Shown: piece after piece, positions 8,289 to 17,227 of the stretch | How the letters are laid out: the number at the start of each line of letters is the position of its first letter | Position numbering within the stretch: position 1 is the first letter of the stretch | Assembly: GCF_023015805.1 (NCBI RefSeq) | Contig: NZ_JALKBA010000025.1 | Location: forward strand, 1-32,907 | Origin: Cellulophaga sp. F20128 | Lineage (GTDB): Bacteria; Bacteroidota; Bacteroidia; Flavobacteriales; Flavobacteriaceae | Reading direction: 5' to 3' | Length of the DNA stretch: 32,907 nt | The notes under the pieces: model-generated | What the model was told of the DNA's origin: nothing | The model's database searches: none | The model's input: only the letters and a program-made list of their open reading frames with translations | Position numbers and translations under genes: made by a program

Positions 8289-8400
8289 TTAATTGTTCCC
8301 TAGCTTTTGAAGCCAAAAAGCACCTATAAATTCATCTAATCTTGCAATTAATGCTTCTTTTTTCAAGGGCTTGATAAAGCAGGCATTGGCTTCCTGCACA
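8289..8400 (-). pseudogene. CheY-like receiver domain C-terminal remnant
   Basis: The minus strand reads QEANACFIKPLKKEALIARL, then DEFIGAFWLQKLGNN and a stop at 8291-8289. ANACFIKPL carries the conserved Lys-Pro of response-regulator receiver domains, and the FW-x-x-x-(L/V) ending is that of stand-alone Rcp1-type CheY proteins. The phosphoacceptor Asp and the first two thirds of the domain are absent; the frame upstream (to a stop near 8470) has no receiver features. It is in a different frame from the AraC remnant 14 bases further on. It could be the tail of an independent CheY-like gene or, less likely, of a hybrid sensor that once joined the AraC piece. Confidence 0.5.
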
Positions 8401-8821
8401 ACGCGAAAGTCCAACCTCAAAATAAAATGTAATATTTTCGCTATTGTACTCGTAGCTCCTACCCCTTATAATTCACATTGTACTTGAAAAACTTAAGGTT
8501 TTCTTAAGTATATTAAGAAATAACGAACACTCAGAAATGAAGCAATTAAGCTTTGTTTTTACCTAGACTTAGAATAGTGTTCATTAACAGGACACCACAA
8601 ATGCTATTTTTACGATGGCAATGGAGCACACCAAATTCCATAAGATTCCTTGGGTGGATTATTTTTTTGTATTGATTAATGGGACACTAAAAATAATTTT
8701 TGGAAAGATTCTTTAAATTATTGTAATTTTAAACCTTACCCATAGAGGTAATATAAATCTTGAATAACATTAACAAACCTATAGACCAAATTAATATAGT
8801 ACTCTTTAAAACCACTTAAAA
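8401..8821. other. Non-coding stretch before the oxidoreductase gene
   Basis: I see no gene, RNA or clear repeat here. The base composition is AT-rich with scattered stops in all frames. A short plus-strand frame at about 8614-8718 (MAMEHTKFHKIPWVDYFFVL...) has no recognisable features. No clean TTG-N19-TAnnTTTG promoter was found in front of the gene at 8822. Together with the remnants at 8166-8400 it looks like decayed sequence. Confidence 0.5.
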
Positions 8822-10147
8822 ATGAATAAACGGGAATTTCTTAAAAAATCGGCAACATTATCATCAATTGCCTTATTACCAACAGCTTCTTGGGCTTTTT
8901 CTAAAGACAAACGGTTACGAACGGCTCACATTGGCGTAGGCAATATGGGCGCAGCCGACCTTGAGGCAATTTCTTCGCATGCAAAAGTAGATGTAATTGC
9001 ACTTTGTGATGTTGACGCAAACAATTTGGCAGCAGCTCACAAATTACATCCAAAGGCGAAAATATATTCGGATTACCGAAAAATGCTCCAAGAAATGAAT
9101 AAAAAAATTGATGCAGTTGTGGTATCCACTCCTGATCATACGCATGCACCAGCTTCTATGATGGCTATGGAATTAGACAAACCTGTTTATTGTCAAAAAC
9201 CCTTAACCCATCATGTTACCGAAGCGCGTGCCATGAAAAAAATGGCGAAAGATAAAAACTTGGTCACTCAAATGGGGATTCAGGTACATTCATTCTACGA
9301 TTATAAATTGGCCACCCTTTTAATTCAATCAGGTATTGTAGGTAAAGTGCATACCGTTAGAGCTTGGTCTCCTAAAAATTGGGGATATGACGGACCTATC
9401 CCTGAAGGAAAAGACCCAATCCCTGAAAATCTAAACTGGGACCTTTGGCTAGGAACTTCTGCCGAAAGACCTTATAAAAAAGGAGTTTATCATCCTGGCA
9501 ATTGGAGAAAATTAGTGGATTATGGCTGTGGTACCTTGGGCGATATGGGAGTTCATATTTTTGACACCCCTTACAATGCATTAGCATTAGATGTACCCAG
9601 AACAATTACTACCAACTGTAGAAAACCAAACGGATTTGGATATCCAGAACAAAATATGGTAACCTATGAGTTTCCTGGCACCGAATATACAGCCGATACC
9701 TTAAAATGGGTGTGGTATGATGGTGAAGGAGCAGACAAACAACGTGAAGATTTAATGTTGCCTGGTGGCGAAACACTCCACGACCAAGGCGCTATGTTTA
9801 TTGGAGAAAAAGGAAGATTGTATTTACCGCATTTTGAACTATTACCTAAATTAATTGTAGACGGAGAATACAAGGAAATAGATGTTGACAAATTTGGATT
9901 GGGAGAACCTGTAAGAGATTACGCTAGTGAAGGTAAAAAACACTACCATCAATTTGTAGATTCTTGTTTGGGTAAGGATGAAACCTCAGCTCCTTTTTCA
10001 TATGCTTCTCGACTTACAGAAACAATATTACTAGGCGTTATTGCCGGCAGATTCCCTAACAAAACCTTACATTGGGATGCAAAAACTGCGAAATTTGCAG
10101 AGGAAGAGGCCAATCAATATTTAGATGCCGAATACCGTAAATTTTAA
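8822..10147 (+). CDS. Exported Gfo/Idh/MocA family oxidoreductase
   Basis: A 441-residue protein of the NAD(P)-dependent sugar/inositol dehydrogenase superfamily. Its N-terminus, MNKREFLKKSATLSSIALLP with cleavage near SWAFS, is a signal peptide of the Tat-like 'REFLKKS' kind typical of the exported Bacteroidota subgroup, though a strict twin Arg is replaced by Lys-Arg. The Rossmann fold follows with AHIGVGNMG (about 35-43), VIALCDVD and VVVSTPDHTHA (about 101-111). The usual EKP motif appears as CQKPL (about 124-128), with the functional Lys kept. A large C-terminal substrate domain includes GCGTLGDMGVHIFD, which supplies the conserved Asp and His. The substrate is not evident; relatives oxidise or epimerise sugars or cyclitols, or act as glycosidases. 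It stands alone, with decayed regulator fragments upstream and a terminator 50 bases downstream. Confidence 0.87.
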   Translation: MNKREFLKKSATLSSIALLPTASWAFSKDKRLRTAHIGVGNMGAADLEAISSHAKVDVIALCDVDANNLAAAHKLHPKAKIYSDYRKMLQEMNKKIDAVVVSTPDHTHAPASMMAMELDKPVYCQKPLTHHVTEARAMKKMAKDKNLVTQMGIQVHSFYDYKLATLLIQSGIVGKVHTVRAWSPKNWGYDGPIPEGKDPIPENLNWDLWLGTSAERPYKKGVYHPGNWRKLVDYGCGTLGDMGVHIFDTPYNALALDVPRTITTNCRKPNGFGYPEQNMVTYEFPGTEYTADTLKWVWYDGEGADKQREDLMLPGGETLHDQGAMFIGEKGRLYLPHFELLPKLIVDGEYKEIDVDKFGLGEPVRDYASEGKKHYHQFVDSCLGKDETSAPFSYASRLTETILLGVIAGRFPNKTLHWDAKTAKFAEEEANQYLDAEYRKF

Positions 10148-10197
10148 TGGGGTACTATTTTGTATTCATTAAACTTTTAGTGCATTCAATAAAACCA

Positions 10198-10231
10198 CAA
10201 AGGCCAAAAATTAAGATATTTTTGGCCTTTG
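10198..10231. terminator. Bidirectional rho-independent terminator
   Basis: A perfect 14-bp inverted repeat (CAAAGGCCAAAAAT at 10198-10211 and its complement at 10218-10231) encloses a 6-base loop. It lies between the convergent oxidoreductase and carboxylase beta-subunit genes and can end transcripts from both sides. Confidence 0.85.
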
Positions 10232-10306
10232 TTTAATTAAGTACGGAAAATTCCAAAAAAACAATAGGTAATATCCTTAAAATTAATATTCTCTTTGCAT
10301 CAATTA

Positions 10307-11854
10307 TTACAAAGGAATATTTCCATGTTTCTTTTTAGGCATGTTAACCACCTTATCTTCTAATAACGCAAGGGCTTTTATTAATTTCTTGCGGGTATCT
10401 TTGGGTAAAATAACCTCATCTATAAACCCCCTTTGTGCTGCGCTATATGGGTTTGCGAAAGTAGCTGCATATTCGTGTTCCTTTTCTGCCAACTTGGATT
10501 TTGGATCTTTTGCAGAATTAATCTCCTTTCTAAATATAATTTCACTAGCACCCTTTGCCCCCATAACTGCTATTTCTGCACCCGGCCAAGCATAGTTCAT
10601 ATCTGCACCTATATGTTTGGAATTCATCACATCATAGGCACCACCATAAGCTTTACGTGTAATAACAGTTACCTTAGGTACCGTAGCTTCACTAAGGGCA
10701 TACAATAGTTTTGCGCCATTAGTAATAATACCATTCCATTCCTGATCTGTTCCTGGTAAAAAACCAGGTACATCTACCAATACGAGCAACGGAATATTAA
10801 AACAATCACAGAATCGGGTAAATCTAGCACCTTTTTTAGAACTATTTACGTCCAATACCCCAGCCAAACTCATAGGCTGATTTGCCACGATACCGATACT
10901 CCTACCCGCCAATCTCGCAAAACCTACAACTAAATTTTCTGCATAGTCTTTGTGAATTTCAAAAAAGGAATCCGCATCAATAATTCCATTTATGACAGTA
11001 CGCATATCATAGGGCTGATTGGAGTTTTCCGGTACAATATGTTCTAGTTCTTCACGAATTTCTTCCCCTAAGGTATATGAATTTTTAGGAGGTGCATCTT
11101 CACAATTTTGAGGCATATAACTCAACAGCTCCTTTATTTGAGCAATACAAGCAATATCATTAGCCGCGGTAAGATGTGTAACCCCAGATTTTGTTGCATG
11201 GGTTTTGGCACCACCCAATTCCTCCGATGTTACCTCTTCATTGGTCACTGTTTTAACCACATTAGGTCCGGTGACAAACATATAACTAGAGTTTTCTACC
11301 ATTAAGGTGAAATCTGTCATTGCAGGTGAATACACCGCCCCACCAGCACAAGGACCCATTATGGCAGAAATTTGAGGTACAGCCCCGGACGCTGCTACGT
11401 TTCTGTGAAAAATATCAGCATACCCCCCTAAAGACCTAACTCCTTCCTGTATTCGTGCACCACCACTATCATTTAAGCCAATTATAGGTACGCCTATTTT
11501 CATAGCCATATCCATAATTTTACATATTTTTTCGGCATGTGTTTCTGATAAAGCACCGCCAAAAACAGTAAAATCTTGGGCAAAAACACAAACCTGCCTT
11601 CCGTTAATGGTTCCGTAACCCGTAACAACTCCATCCCCATAATACTTTTGCTTGTCCATTCCAAAGTCGGAAGTTCTGTGCGTAACTAGAATTCCAAGCT
11701 CTTCAAAAGACCCTTCGTCCATTAAAAAATGAATGCGTTCCCGGGCCGTAAGTTTTCCCTTGGCGTGTTGTTTTGCAATTCGGTCTTTGCCACCACCCAG
11801 TTTGGCTTGTACTATTTTATTATGAAGTATATTTTCTTTATTATTTTCTTCCAT
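10307..11854 (-). CDS. pccB: Acyl-CoA (probably propionyl-CoA) carboxylase, carboxyltransferase beta subunit
   Basis: A 515-residue protein of the biotin-dependent carboxyltransferase family, which moves the carboxyl group from carboxybiotin to an acyl-CoA. It starts with the family's GKLTARERI region (about 33-41) and shows both oxyanion-hole regions: [20 protein letters not shown] (about 127-146) with [12 protein letters not shown] in the first half, and [23 protein letters not shown] and [10 protein letters not shown] in the second. The length is normal for PccB and MmdA-type subunits. It is the last of three genes with 1- and 3-base gaps after the biotin carboxylase and biotin carrier, so the complex is complete in one operon. 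Propionyl-CoA to methylmalonyl-CoA is the likeliest reaction; methylcrotonyl- or geranyl-CoA is less likely because there is no enoyl-CoA hydratase or acyl-CoA dehydrogenase nearby. No membrane decarboxylase subunit is present, which argues against a sodium pump. Confidence 0.88.
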   Translation of the reverse strand: MEENNKENILHNKIVQAKLGGGKDRIAKQHAKGKLTARERIHFLMDEGSFEELGILVTHRTSDFGMDKQKYYGDGVVTGYGTINGRQVCVFAQDFTVFGGALSETHAEKICKIMDMAMKIGVPIIGLNDSGGARIQEGVRSLGGYADIFHRNVAASGAVPQISAIMGPCAGGAVYSPAMTDFTLMVENSSYMFVTGPNVVKTVTNEEVTSEELGGAKTHATKSGVTHLTAANDIACIAQIKELLSYMPQNCEDAPPKNSYTLGEEIREELEHIVPENSNQPYDMRTVINGIIDADSFFEIHKDYAENLVVGFARLAGRSIGIVANQPMSLAGVLDVNSSKKGARFTRFCDCFNIPLLVLVDVPGFLPGTDQEWNGIITNGAKLLYALSEATVPKVTVITRKAYGGAYDVMNSKHIGADMNYAWPGAEIAVMGAKGASEIIFRKEINSAKDPKSKLAEKEHEYAATFANPYSAAQRGFIDEVILPKDTRKKLIKALALLEDKVVNMPKKKHGNIPL

Positions 11855-11855
11855 C

Positions 11856-13334
11856 TTACGTATCCTTTCTGTTAGCCTTCCAATGGGAAGTTTGTGGTTT
11901 GGGTACTTTTACAACGGTATTGTTTTTAACAAACAAATGCAATCCAATCAATGCTGCCACCCTACGTTCTTCTGAGCGTAAATCTCGTACCTTATCTGCA
12001 GAATAATAGTTTTTAACGAATTGTGTATCAAAATTTCCTGAAATAAAAGCAGGGTGCTCACATACAAATTTTCCAAAGGAAAGTGTAGAAGACACACCCC
12101 GTATTTTATAGTCGTCAATTGCCTGTAACATACGTTGAATAGCTTCTTCTCTAGTTGCCCCGTACGCAATCAATTTAGATAACATAGGATCGTAATAAAT
12201 GGGAATTGCCATGCCTTCTTCAAAGCCATCATCTAAACGTATTCCTTTTCCTTCTGGTCTTATATAGGTTTCCAAGGTTCCAATACTGGGTAAAAAGTTA
12301 TCCAAAGGATCTTCTGCGTAAACCCTGACTTCTATAGCGTGACCCTGAATGGACAAATCGGCCTGAGCAAACCCTAGTTTTTCATTTCTAGCCACCTTAA
12401 TTTGTTGTTCCACCAGATCAATCCCCGTAATAAGTTCCGTTACCGGATGTTCTACCTGCAAACGCGTGTTCATTTCTAAAAAGTAAAATTCCTTATTTGC
12501 GTCTAATAAAAACTCCACAGTACCAACTCCTACATAATCACAAGCCTTAGCAACTTTTATTGCGGCCTCACCCATAGCCTTCCTAATGGTTGGGGTTAAC
12601 ACTACAGACGGTGCTTCTTCTACTACTTTCTGATGCCGTCGTTGTATGCTACATTCGCGCTCAAACAAATGCACCACATTCCCGTGATTATCTGCTAAAA
12701 CCTGTATTTCTATATGTCGGGGGGAGGTAACATACTTTTCAATAAACACTGAACCATCTCCAAATGCGGCTGTAGCCTCACTAATAGCGCGTTTCATTTG
12801 CTCTGGCAACTCTTCCCTATTTTCTACAACACGCATTCCTTTTCCACCACCACCAGCAGCGGCCTTAATTAGAATGGGAAAACCAATTTTCTTCGCAATT
12901 TTAACTGCTAAAGTTACATCTGTTATGGCTTCGTCAATTCCAGGAACCATAGGAATATTGTAATCTCTAACAGCTTCTTTGGCCGCCAGTTTATTTCCCA
13001 TAATTTCTATGGCGTGTGGTTTGGGTCCAATAAAAGTAATTCCTGATTCTGCAACCTTTTTGGCAAATACTGCATTTTCACTTAAAAACCCATACCCCGG
13101 GTGAATTCCATCGGCCTGCGTTTGTTTAGCTGCCGTTAGAATTTTATCCATCATCAAATACGATTCGGATGAGGGTGCTTTTCCTAACAATACGGCTTCA
13201 TCTGCGAACTTAACATGCGGGGCATCTCTATCAACATCAGAGTAAACTGCCACCGTTTTTATGCCCATTTTTTTAGCCGTACGCATTATTCTTAATGCAA
13301 TTTCTCCTCGGTTTGCAATTAAAATTTTCTTCAT
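11856..13334 (-). CDS. accC: Biotin carboxylase subunit of acyl-CoA carboxylase
   Basis: A 492-residue ATP-grasp enzyme that carboxylates the biotin of the carrier protein using ATP and bicarbonate. It opens with [20 protein letters not shown], has [11 protein letters not shown] (about 77-87), the Gly-rich ATP loop [11 protein letters not shown] (about 158-168), [19 protein letters not shown] (about 226-244) and the catalytic [14 protein letters not shown] (about 290-303). It ends about 40 residues beyond a minimal AccC, with a basic tail, but without a fused biotinyl domain; that domain is the separate gene 3 bases upstream. The operon context suggests the alpha half of propionyl-CoA carboxylase rather than of acetyl-CoA carboxylase. 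It may well serve one complex only, and a second accC for fatty-acid synthesis would be expected elsewhere. Confidence 0.92.
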   Translation of the reverse strand: MKKILIANRGEIALRIMRTAKKMGIKTVAVYSDVDRDAPHVKFADEAVLLGKAPSSESYLMMDKILTAAKQTQADGIHPGYGFLSENAVFAKKVAESGITFIGPKPHAIEIMGNKLAAKEAVRDYNIPMVPGIDEAITDVTLAVKIAKKIGFPILIKAAAGGGGKGMRVVENREELPEQMKRAISEATAAFGDGSVFIEKYVTSPRHIEIQVLADNHGNVVHLFERECSIQRRHQKVVEEAPSVVLTPTIRKAMGEAAIKVAKACDYVGVGTVEFLLDANKEFYFLEMNTRLQVEHPVTELITGIDLVEQQIKVARNEKLGFAQADLSIQGHAIEVRVYAEDPLDNFLPSIGTLETYIRPEGKGIRLDDGFEEGMAIPIYYDPMLSKLIAYGATREEAIQRMLQAIDDYKIRGVSSTLSFGKFVCEHPAFISGNFDTQFVKNYYSADKVRDLRSEERRVAALIGLHLFVKNNTVVKVPKPQTSHWKANRKDT

Positions 13335-13337
13335 AAC

Positions 13338-13817
13338 TTACGCTATCTCAATTAACAATTGCCCTTTTTCTACGGCATCATCTTTCCGTATTTCGATCGC
13401 CTTTACAATACCGTCACTTGGTGCCGTAATAATATTTTCCATTTTCATAGCAGACAGCACTACCATTTGATCTCCTTCTTTAATACCCTGTCCAACTGTG
13501 ACCAAAACCTCTAAAATAAGCCCTGGCATGGGGGCCTTGACATCTTTTTGTTGTTGGGTGTTTACTTTTAAAAGTCCCATTTGATTAACCATTTGGTCAT
13601 ACTCATCAGCTATGCTAATGGGGTATGTATTTCCATTAACCTCTAGTATAAGTTTTTTTGTTAAATGACCGATTTCCAATAATTTTATACGGTACGACTT
13701 GTGGTTTTGAAGAACATGAAACTCATCTTGCGTATATTGAAAAATATCCAATTCAGCTAATTCTGATGTGGTTATTTTTATTTCTTCTTTATGTACTGTA
13801 ACCTTGTATGTTTTCAT
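13338..13817 (-). CDS. Biotin carboxyl carrier subunit
   Basis: A 159-residue protein whose C-terminal 75 residues form a biotinyl domain. VKAPMPGLILEV begins it, and VLSAMKMENIITAP holds the biotin attachment Lys125. The N-terminal 80 or so residues, with YRIKLLEI and LILEVNGNTYPISI, resemble the small beta-rich domain that docks the carrier of propionyl-CoA carboxylases to the beta subunit. It is the first of the three carboxylase genes and starts 45 bases after the PgpH-like gene, with no terminator between, so both may share a transcript. Confidence 0.9.
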   Translation of the reverse strand: MKTYKVTVHKEEIKITTSELAELDIFQYTQDEFHVLQNHKSYRIKLLEIGHLTKKLILEVNGNTYPISIADEYDQMVNQMGLLKVNTQQQKDVKAPMPGLILEVLVTVGQGIKEGDQMVVLSAMKMENIITAPSDGIVKAIEIRKDDAVEKGQLLIEIA

Positions 13818-13862
13818 TCGGCTTGGGGTGTGAATTTAATTAGCAAGACCTCGAAAATTTAA

Positions 13863-15899
13863 TTATTCGGGATATTCAATTCTCAAGTGATAAATATTAG
13901 TAAGCTTAAGCTTTAACACTTTTTTTATCTCTACAATTTCTTTAAAAGTAATGTTGGCGTTTGAAAATTGATTTGCGCGCATTTGCCCGTCGATAATTTT
14001 ATCTACAAACTCATCTATCATTAAAAAAGTAGGATTTTTTAAACTTTTTGAAGCTGCCTCAACAGAATCGGCCATCATTAAAATGGCTGTTTCTTTTGAA
14101 AAAGGGATAGGGCCTGGATATTTAAAATCCTCTTCATTAACCGCATCATCCTGTTGCAAAGCTTTTTTATAAAAATAGTATACTTTAGATGTACCGTGAT
14201 GCACTCTTATAAAATCGATCACTCGATCTGGTAGATTATTCTTTTTTGCAATTTCTATACCATCTAAAACGTGGTTGATGATAATTCTTGCACTATCCAA
14301 GGGCTCATGATCATTATGCGGATTCACATTTGTTACTTGATTTTCAGTAAAATAAGTAGGATTATTCATTTTACCTATATCATGATACAAGGCCCCTACC
14401 CTAACCAACATAGCATTGGCACCTATTTCTTGCGCCGCTGCTTCAGCTAAATTCGCAACTTGTAAAGAATGATGAAACGTTCCAGGTGCTTTGTTAGAGA
14501 GCTCCTTAAGTAACTTGGAGTTTGTATCTGATAATTCCAACAATGAAACGTCAGAAACCAAACCAAAGACCTTTTCATAGATATAAATTAAAGGCTGTAC
14601 AAACAACGTTATCATTCCATTTAGTAAAAATACACCAAAGGTTATTCCATGCATGTTGTTTAAGTTTCCTTCATGTATAATGTGAAATGCAAAATATCCT
14701 ACTATATAGATCAAGGTAATTTGCCCTACAGAAATAAATAAGTTGGCTCTTTTATATAATTCAGATACTGTCAAAATGGTTACAATACCGGCCATGATTT
14801 GTAGAAAAATATACTCAAAACTATTGGGCACTACAAACCCTAAAATTAGCAAGGTTAACACATGGACAAAAAGACCCAAACGCGCATCAAAAAAAGTTTT
14901 CAAAATTAAAGGTAAAATACACAAGGGTACCACAAATACATAGGCCTCATTGTATTTAATAACCATAGTGGTTACAAATACCATAAATAAGATATTGAAG
15001 AAAATGAAGGTTACCTTGGTATTGTTATTGTAGACGGACTTTCTGTATTTATTTAAAAACAATAAGAGCATCAATAAAACCAAGGCTACCAATATTGTAT
15101 ATCCAGCAATAATGACATAATAATTACTATCGGCCCATAGTTCAGATTCATATTCTTCCTTGAGAGAGTTCAGTATTTTATAATTTTCTGCTTCAACAAC
15201 CTCCCCTTTAACAATAATTAATTTCCCCTCGTCTACCGTTCCTCTTGTCATTGAAATTTTAGAGAGTTCTTCTTCTAAAGCCTTTTGAGAAAAGTTTTTA
15301 TTATAAAACACATTGGGTTTTACAATATCAAAAAACAATTCATTATACTGTGAACTGTATCTAGATAACTGCTTTTGCTCTATAATCTCTAAGATCCTCT
15401 TTTCTACATTTTGCAAACTATTGACATCACTAAAACTCAGTTGAATTGCCTCATTATTTTTTAACAATAATAGTTTACTCTTTTTAGAAGCCACATTGGT
15501 TTTCTTAAGAATACCATTTTTATAAATAGCATCTAAAATTTGTTTCCCGGCAGACTCTAAGTATTTTTCTTGATTAGAATTCAATTCTGATGCCTTAAAT
15601 ACCCTTGAAAAATTGGTCGTATAACTTTCTTCTACCGCTGCAACAACACTATCGTCATACGTGTAATAATCTAGTTGGGCATTTTGAATTGCATTTTTCT
15701 CTATTTCTATTTCATTGGCATCTTTCTTAATAGAAAAATCGAATGGTGCATATAGATTTTCGTATTGCCAAGGTTTCCCCTTTTGAAATTCATATTTAAA
15801 CTTACCTCCTTTTGGAAAGAAAAATACAATGAGGAATATTGTGGCTACGTAGAGAAAGCCCTTGTAAATTAACGATTGATTTTTATAAATTTTTTCCAA
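13863..15899 (-). CDS. PgpH-type membrane HD phosphodiesterase (probable cyclic di-AMP hydrolase)
   Basis: A 678-residue inner-membrane protein with the 7TM-HD architecture of PgpH (YqfF). There is one N-terminal membrane segment (about 15-28), an extracytoplasmic 7TMR-HDED-like domain (about 50-255, ending MTRGTVDEGKLIIVKGEVV), seven hydrophobic segments (about 262-450), then a cytoplasmic HD domain. Its metal ligands are all visible: the His pair in GTFHHSLQVANLAE (about 472), the HD of LYHDIGKM (about 503), the His pair in NPHNDHEP and RVHHGTS, and the Asp of MMADSVEA. PgpH enzymes cut cyclic di-AMP to pApA, setting levels that control potassium and osmotic balance and, in some Firmicutes, pyruvate carboxylase. 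A perfect -7 box match lies 30-37 bases upstream of the start. The family call is firm; the nucleotide specificity is inferred from architecture. Confidence 0.88.
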   Translation of the reverse strand: MEKIYKNQSLIYKGFLYVATIFLIVFFFPKGGKFKYEFQKGKPWQYENLYAPFDFSIKKDANEIEIEKNAIQNAQLDYYTYDDSVVAAVEESYTTNFSRVFKASELNSNQEKYLESAGKQILDAIYKNGILKKTNVASKKSKLLLLKNNEAIQLSFSDVNSLQNVEKRILEIIEQKQLSRYSSQYNELFFDIVKPNVFYNKNFSQKALEEELSKISMTRGTVDEGKLIIVKGEVVEAENYKILNSLKEEYESELWADSNYYVIIAGYTILVALVLLMLLLFLNKYRKSVYNNNTKVTFIFFNILFMVFVTTMVIKYNEAYVFVVPLCILPLILKTFFDARLGLFVHVLTLLILGFVVPNSFEYIFLQIMAGIVTILTVSELYKRANLFISVGQITLIYIVGYFAFHIIHEGNLNNMHGITFGVFLLNGMITLFVQPLIYIYEKVFGLVSDVSLLELSDTNSKLLKELSNKAPGTFHHSLQVANLAEAAAQEIGANAMLVRVGALYHDIGKMNNPTYFTENQVTNVNPHNDHEPLDSARIIINHVLDGIEIAKKNNLPDRVIDFIRVHHGTSKVYYFYKKALQQDDAVNEEDFKYPGPIPFSKETAILMMADSVEAASKSLKNPTFLMIDEFVDKIIDGQMRANQFSNANITFKEIVEIKKVLKLKLTNIYHLRIEYPE

Positions 15900-15928
15900 G
15901 ATAATTTTTTAGTTAAAAGTAACTTAAT

Positions 15929-15936
15929 CAAAAATA
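15929..15936 (-). promoter_or_regulatory. Candidate -7 box for the PgpH-like gene
   Basis: On the minus strand TATTTTTG matches the Bacteroidota primary-sigma -7 consensus TAnnTTTG at all six fixed bases and would place the transcript start near 15922, about 22 bases before the ATG. No TTG is found 19-21 bases upstream, so only half of the promoter signature is present. Confidence 0.4.
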
Positions 15937-15999
15937 GAAAATTATAGCCTTAAAAAAGGGTTTTGGCAAAAGAACCCTAACATATCTGCTTTAATTTAT

Positions 16000-16007
16000 T
16001 AATTTTG
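16000..16007 (+). promoter_or_regulatory. Candidate -7 box for the thiolase operon
   Basis: TAATTTTG matches TAnnTTTG and lies 23 bases before the thiolase ATG, predicting a start near 16014. The -33 TTG at the right spacing is missing, so support is partial. Confidence 0.4.
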
Positions 16008-16030
16008 CATTGTTTAAAATTTAGAATCTT

Positions 16031-17206
16031 ATGAAAGATGTTGTTATAGTTTCCATGGCAAGAACTCCAATTGGGAGTTTTTTAGGAGTATTATCTAGTG
16101 TAAGTGCACCCAAACTTGGTGCAATAGCCATTAAAGGTGCCTTAGATAAAATTAAACTAGAACCATCTCAGGTTCAAGAAGTATTAATGGGCAATGTTAT
16201 ACAAGCTGGCGTAGGTCAGGCTCCGGCCAGACAAGCAGCAATATTTGCGGGAATTCCAAATACAGTGCCTTGTACTACAATTAATAAAGTCTGTGCTTCG
16301 GGTATGAAAACGATTATGCAAGCAGCCCAATCCATAGCGCTAGGCGACAATGATATTGTTGTGGCCGGAGGTATGGAAAATATGAGTATGGCGCCACATT
16401 ATGTACATATAAGAAATGGTCAAAAATTTGGTCCAACTTCATTAATAGACGGGTTACAAAAAGATGGTTTAGTAGATGCCTATGACCAGAACGCTATGGG
16501 TGTTTGTGCCGATGCCTGTGCAACAACATATCAGTTTAGCAGGGAAGATCAAGATAATTACGCAATACAGTCTTACAAAAGGTCTGCTACAGCTTGGGAG
16601 CAAGGAAAATTTGTGAATGAGGTCGTTCCCGTTGAAGTTCCACAACGCAGAGGAGAACCTGTCATTATATCTGAAGACGAAGAATTTAAAAATGTTAAAT
16701 TAGAAAAAATACCCGGCTTACGCCCTGCTTTTTCAAAAGATGGTACCGTTACGGCTGCTAATGCATCTACCATTAATGACGGGGCTGCTGCGCTAGTATT
16801 AATGAGTGCTGATAAGGCAAAAGAGTTAAATTTAAAACCCTTGGCTAAAATTATAAGTTATGCCGATGCTGCTCATGAGCCAGAATGGTTCACTACAGCT
16901 CCGTCCAAAGCCTTACCAAAGGCCCTAGGAAAAGCTGGTATCTCTATTGATGATGTTGATTTCTTTGAGTTTAATGAAGCTTTTGCTGTAGTTGGCTTAG
17001 CCAATATGAAAATATTAGGACTTACCGATAAAAATGTGAACGTAAATGGCGGTGCTGTTTCCTTAGGACATCCCCTTGGCTGTTCAGGTGCTAGAATCGT
17101 AATTACATTACTAAGTGTTTTAGAGCAAAATAATGGTAAAATTGGTGCTGCAGCTATTTGTAATGGCGGTGGAGGAGCATCTGCAATTGTTTTAGAAAAA
17201 GCATAA
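16031..17206 (+). CDS. Acetyl-CoA C-acetyltransferase (thiolase)
   Basis: A 391-residue thiolase, the normal family length. The nucleophile Cys88 sits in NKVCASGMK, the second acid-base Cys377 in ICNGGGGAS, and the catalytic His347 in SLGHPLGCSGAR; NEAFAVV (about 315-321) completes the site. The VVIVSMARTPIGSFLG start and GGMENMSMAP are typical of biosynthetic acetoacetyl-CoA thiolases, which join two acetyl-CoA units or cleave acetoacetyl-CoA. Many Bacteroidota use such an enzyme for ketone or amino-acid catabolism or as entry to the mevalonate route; nothing nearby settles which. The next gene begins 21 bases downstream on the same strand. Confidence 0.92.
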   Translation: MKDVVIVSMARTPIGSFLGVLSSVSAPKLGAIAIKGALDKIKLEPSQVQEVLMGNVIQAGVGQAPARQAAIFAGIPNTVPCTTINKVCASGMKTIMQAAQSIALGDNDIVVAGGMENMSMAPHYVHIRNGQKFGPTSLIDGLQKDGLVDAYDQNAMGVCADACATTYQFSREDQDNYAIQSYKRSATAWEQGKFVNEVVPVEVPQRRGEPVIISEDEEFKNVKLEKIPGLRPAFSKDGTVTAANASTINDGAAALVLMSADKAKELNLKPLAKIISYADAAHEPEWFTTAPSKALPKALGKAGISIDDVDFFEFNEAFAVVGLANMKILGLTDKNVNVNGGAVSLGHPLGCSGARIVITLLSVLEQNNGKIGAAAICNGGGGASAIVLEKA

Positions 17207-17227
17207 TATTAAGCACAAAGTTCACCT

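Noticed and set aside
8614-8718. 34-residue plus-strand frame in the gap before the oxidoreductase
   Set aside because: No start signal, domain or context supports it.
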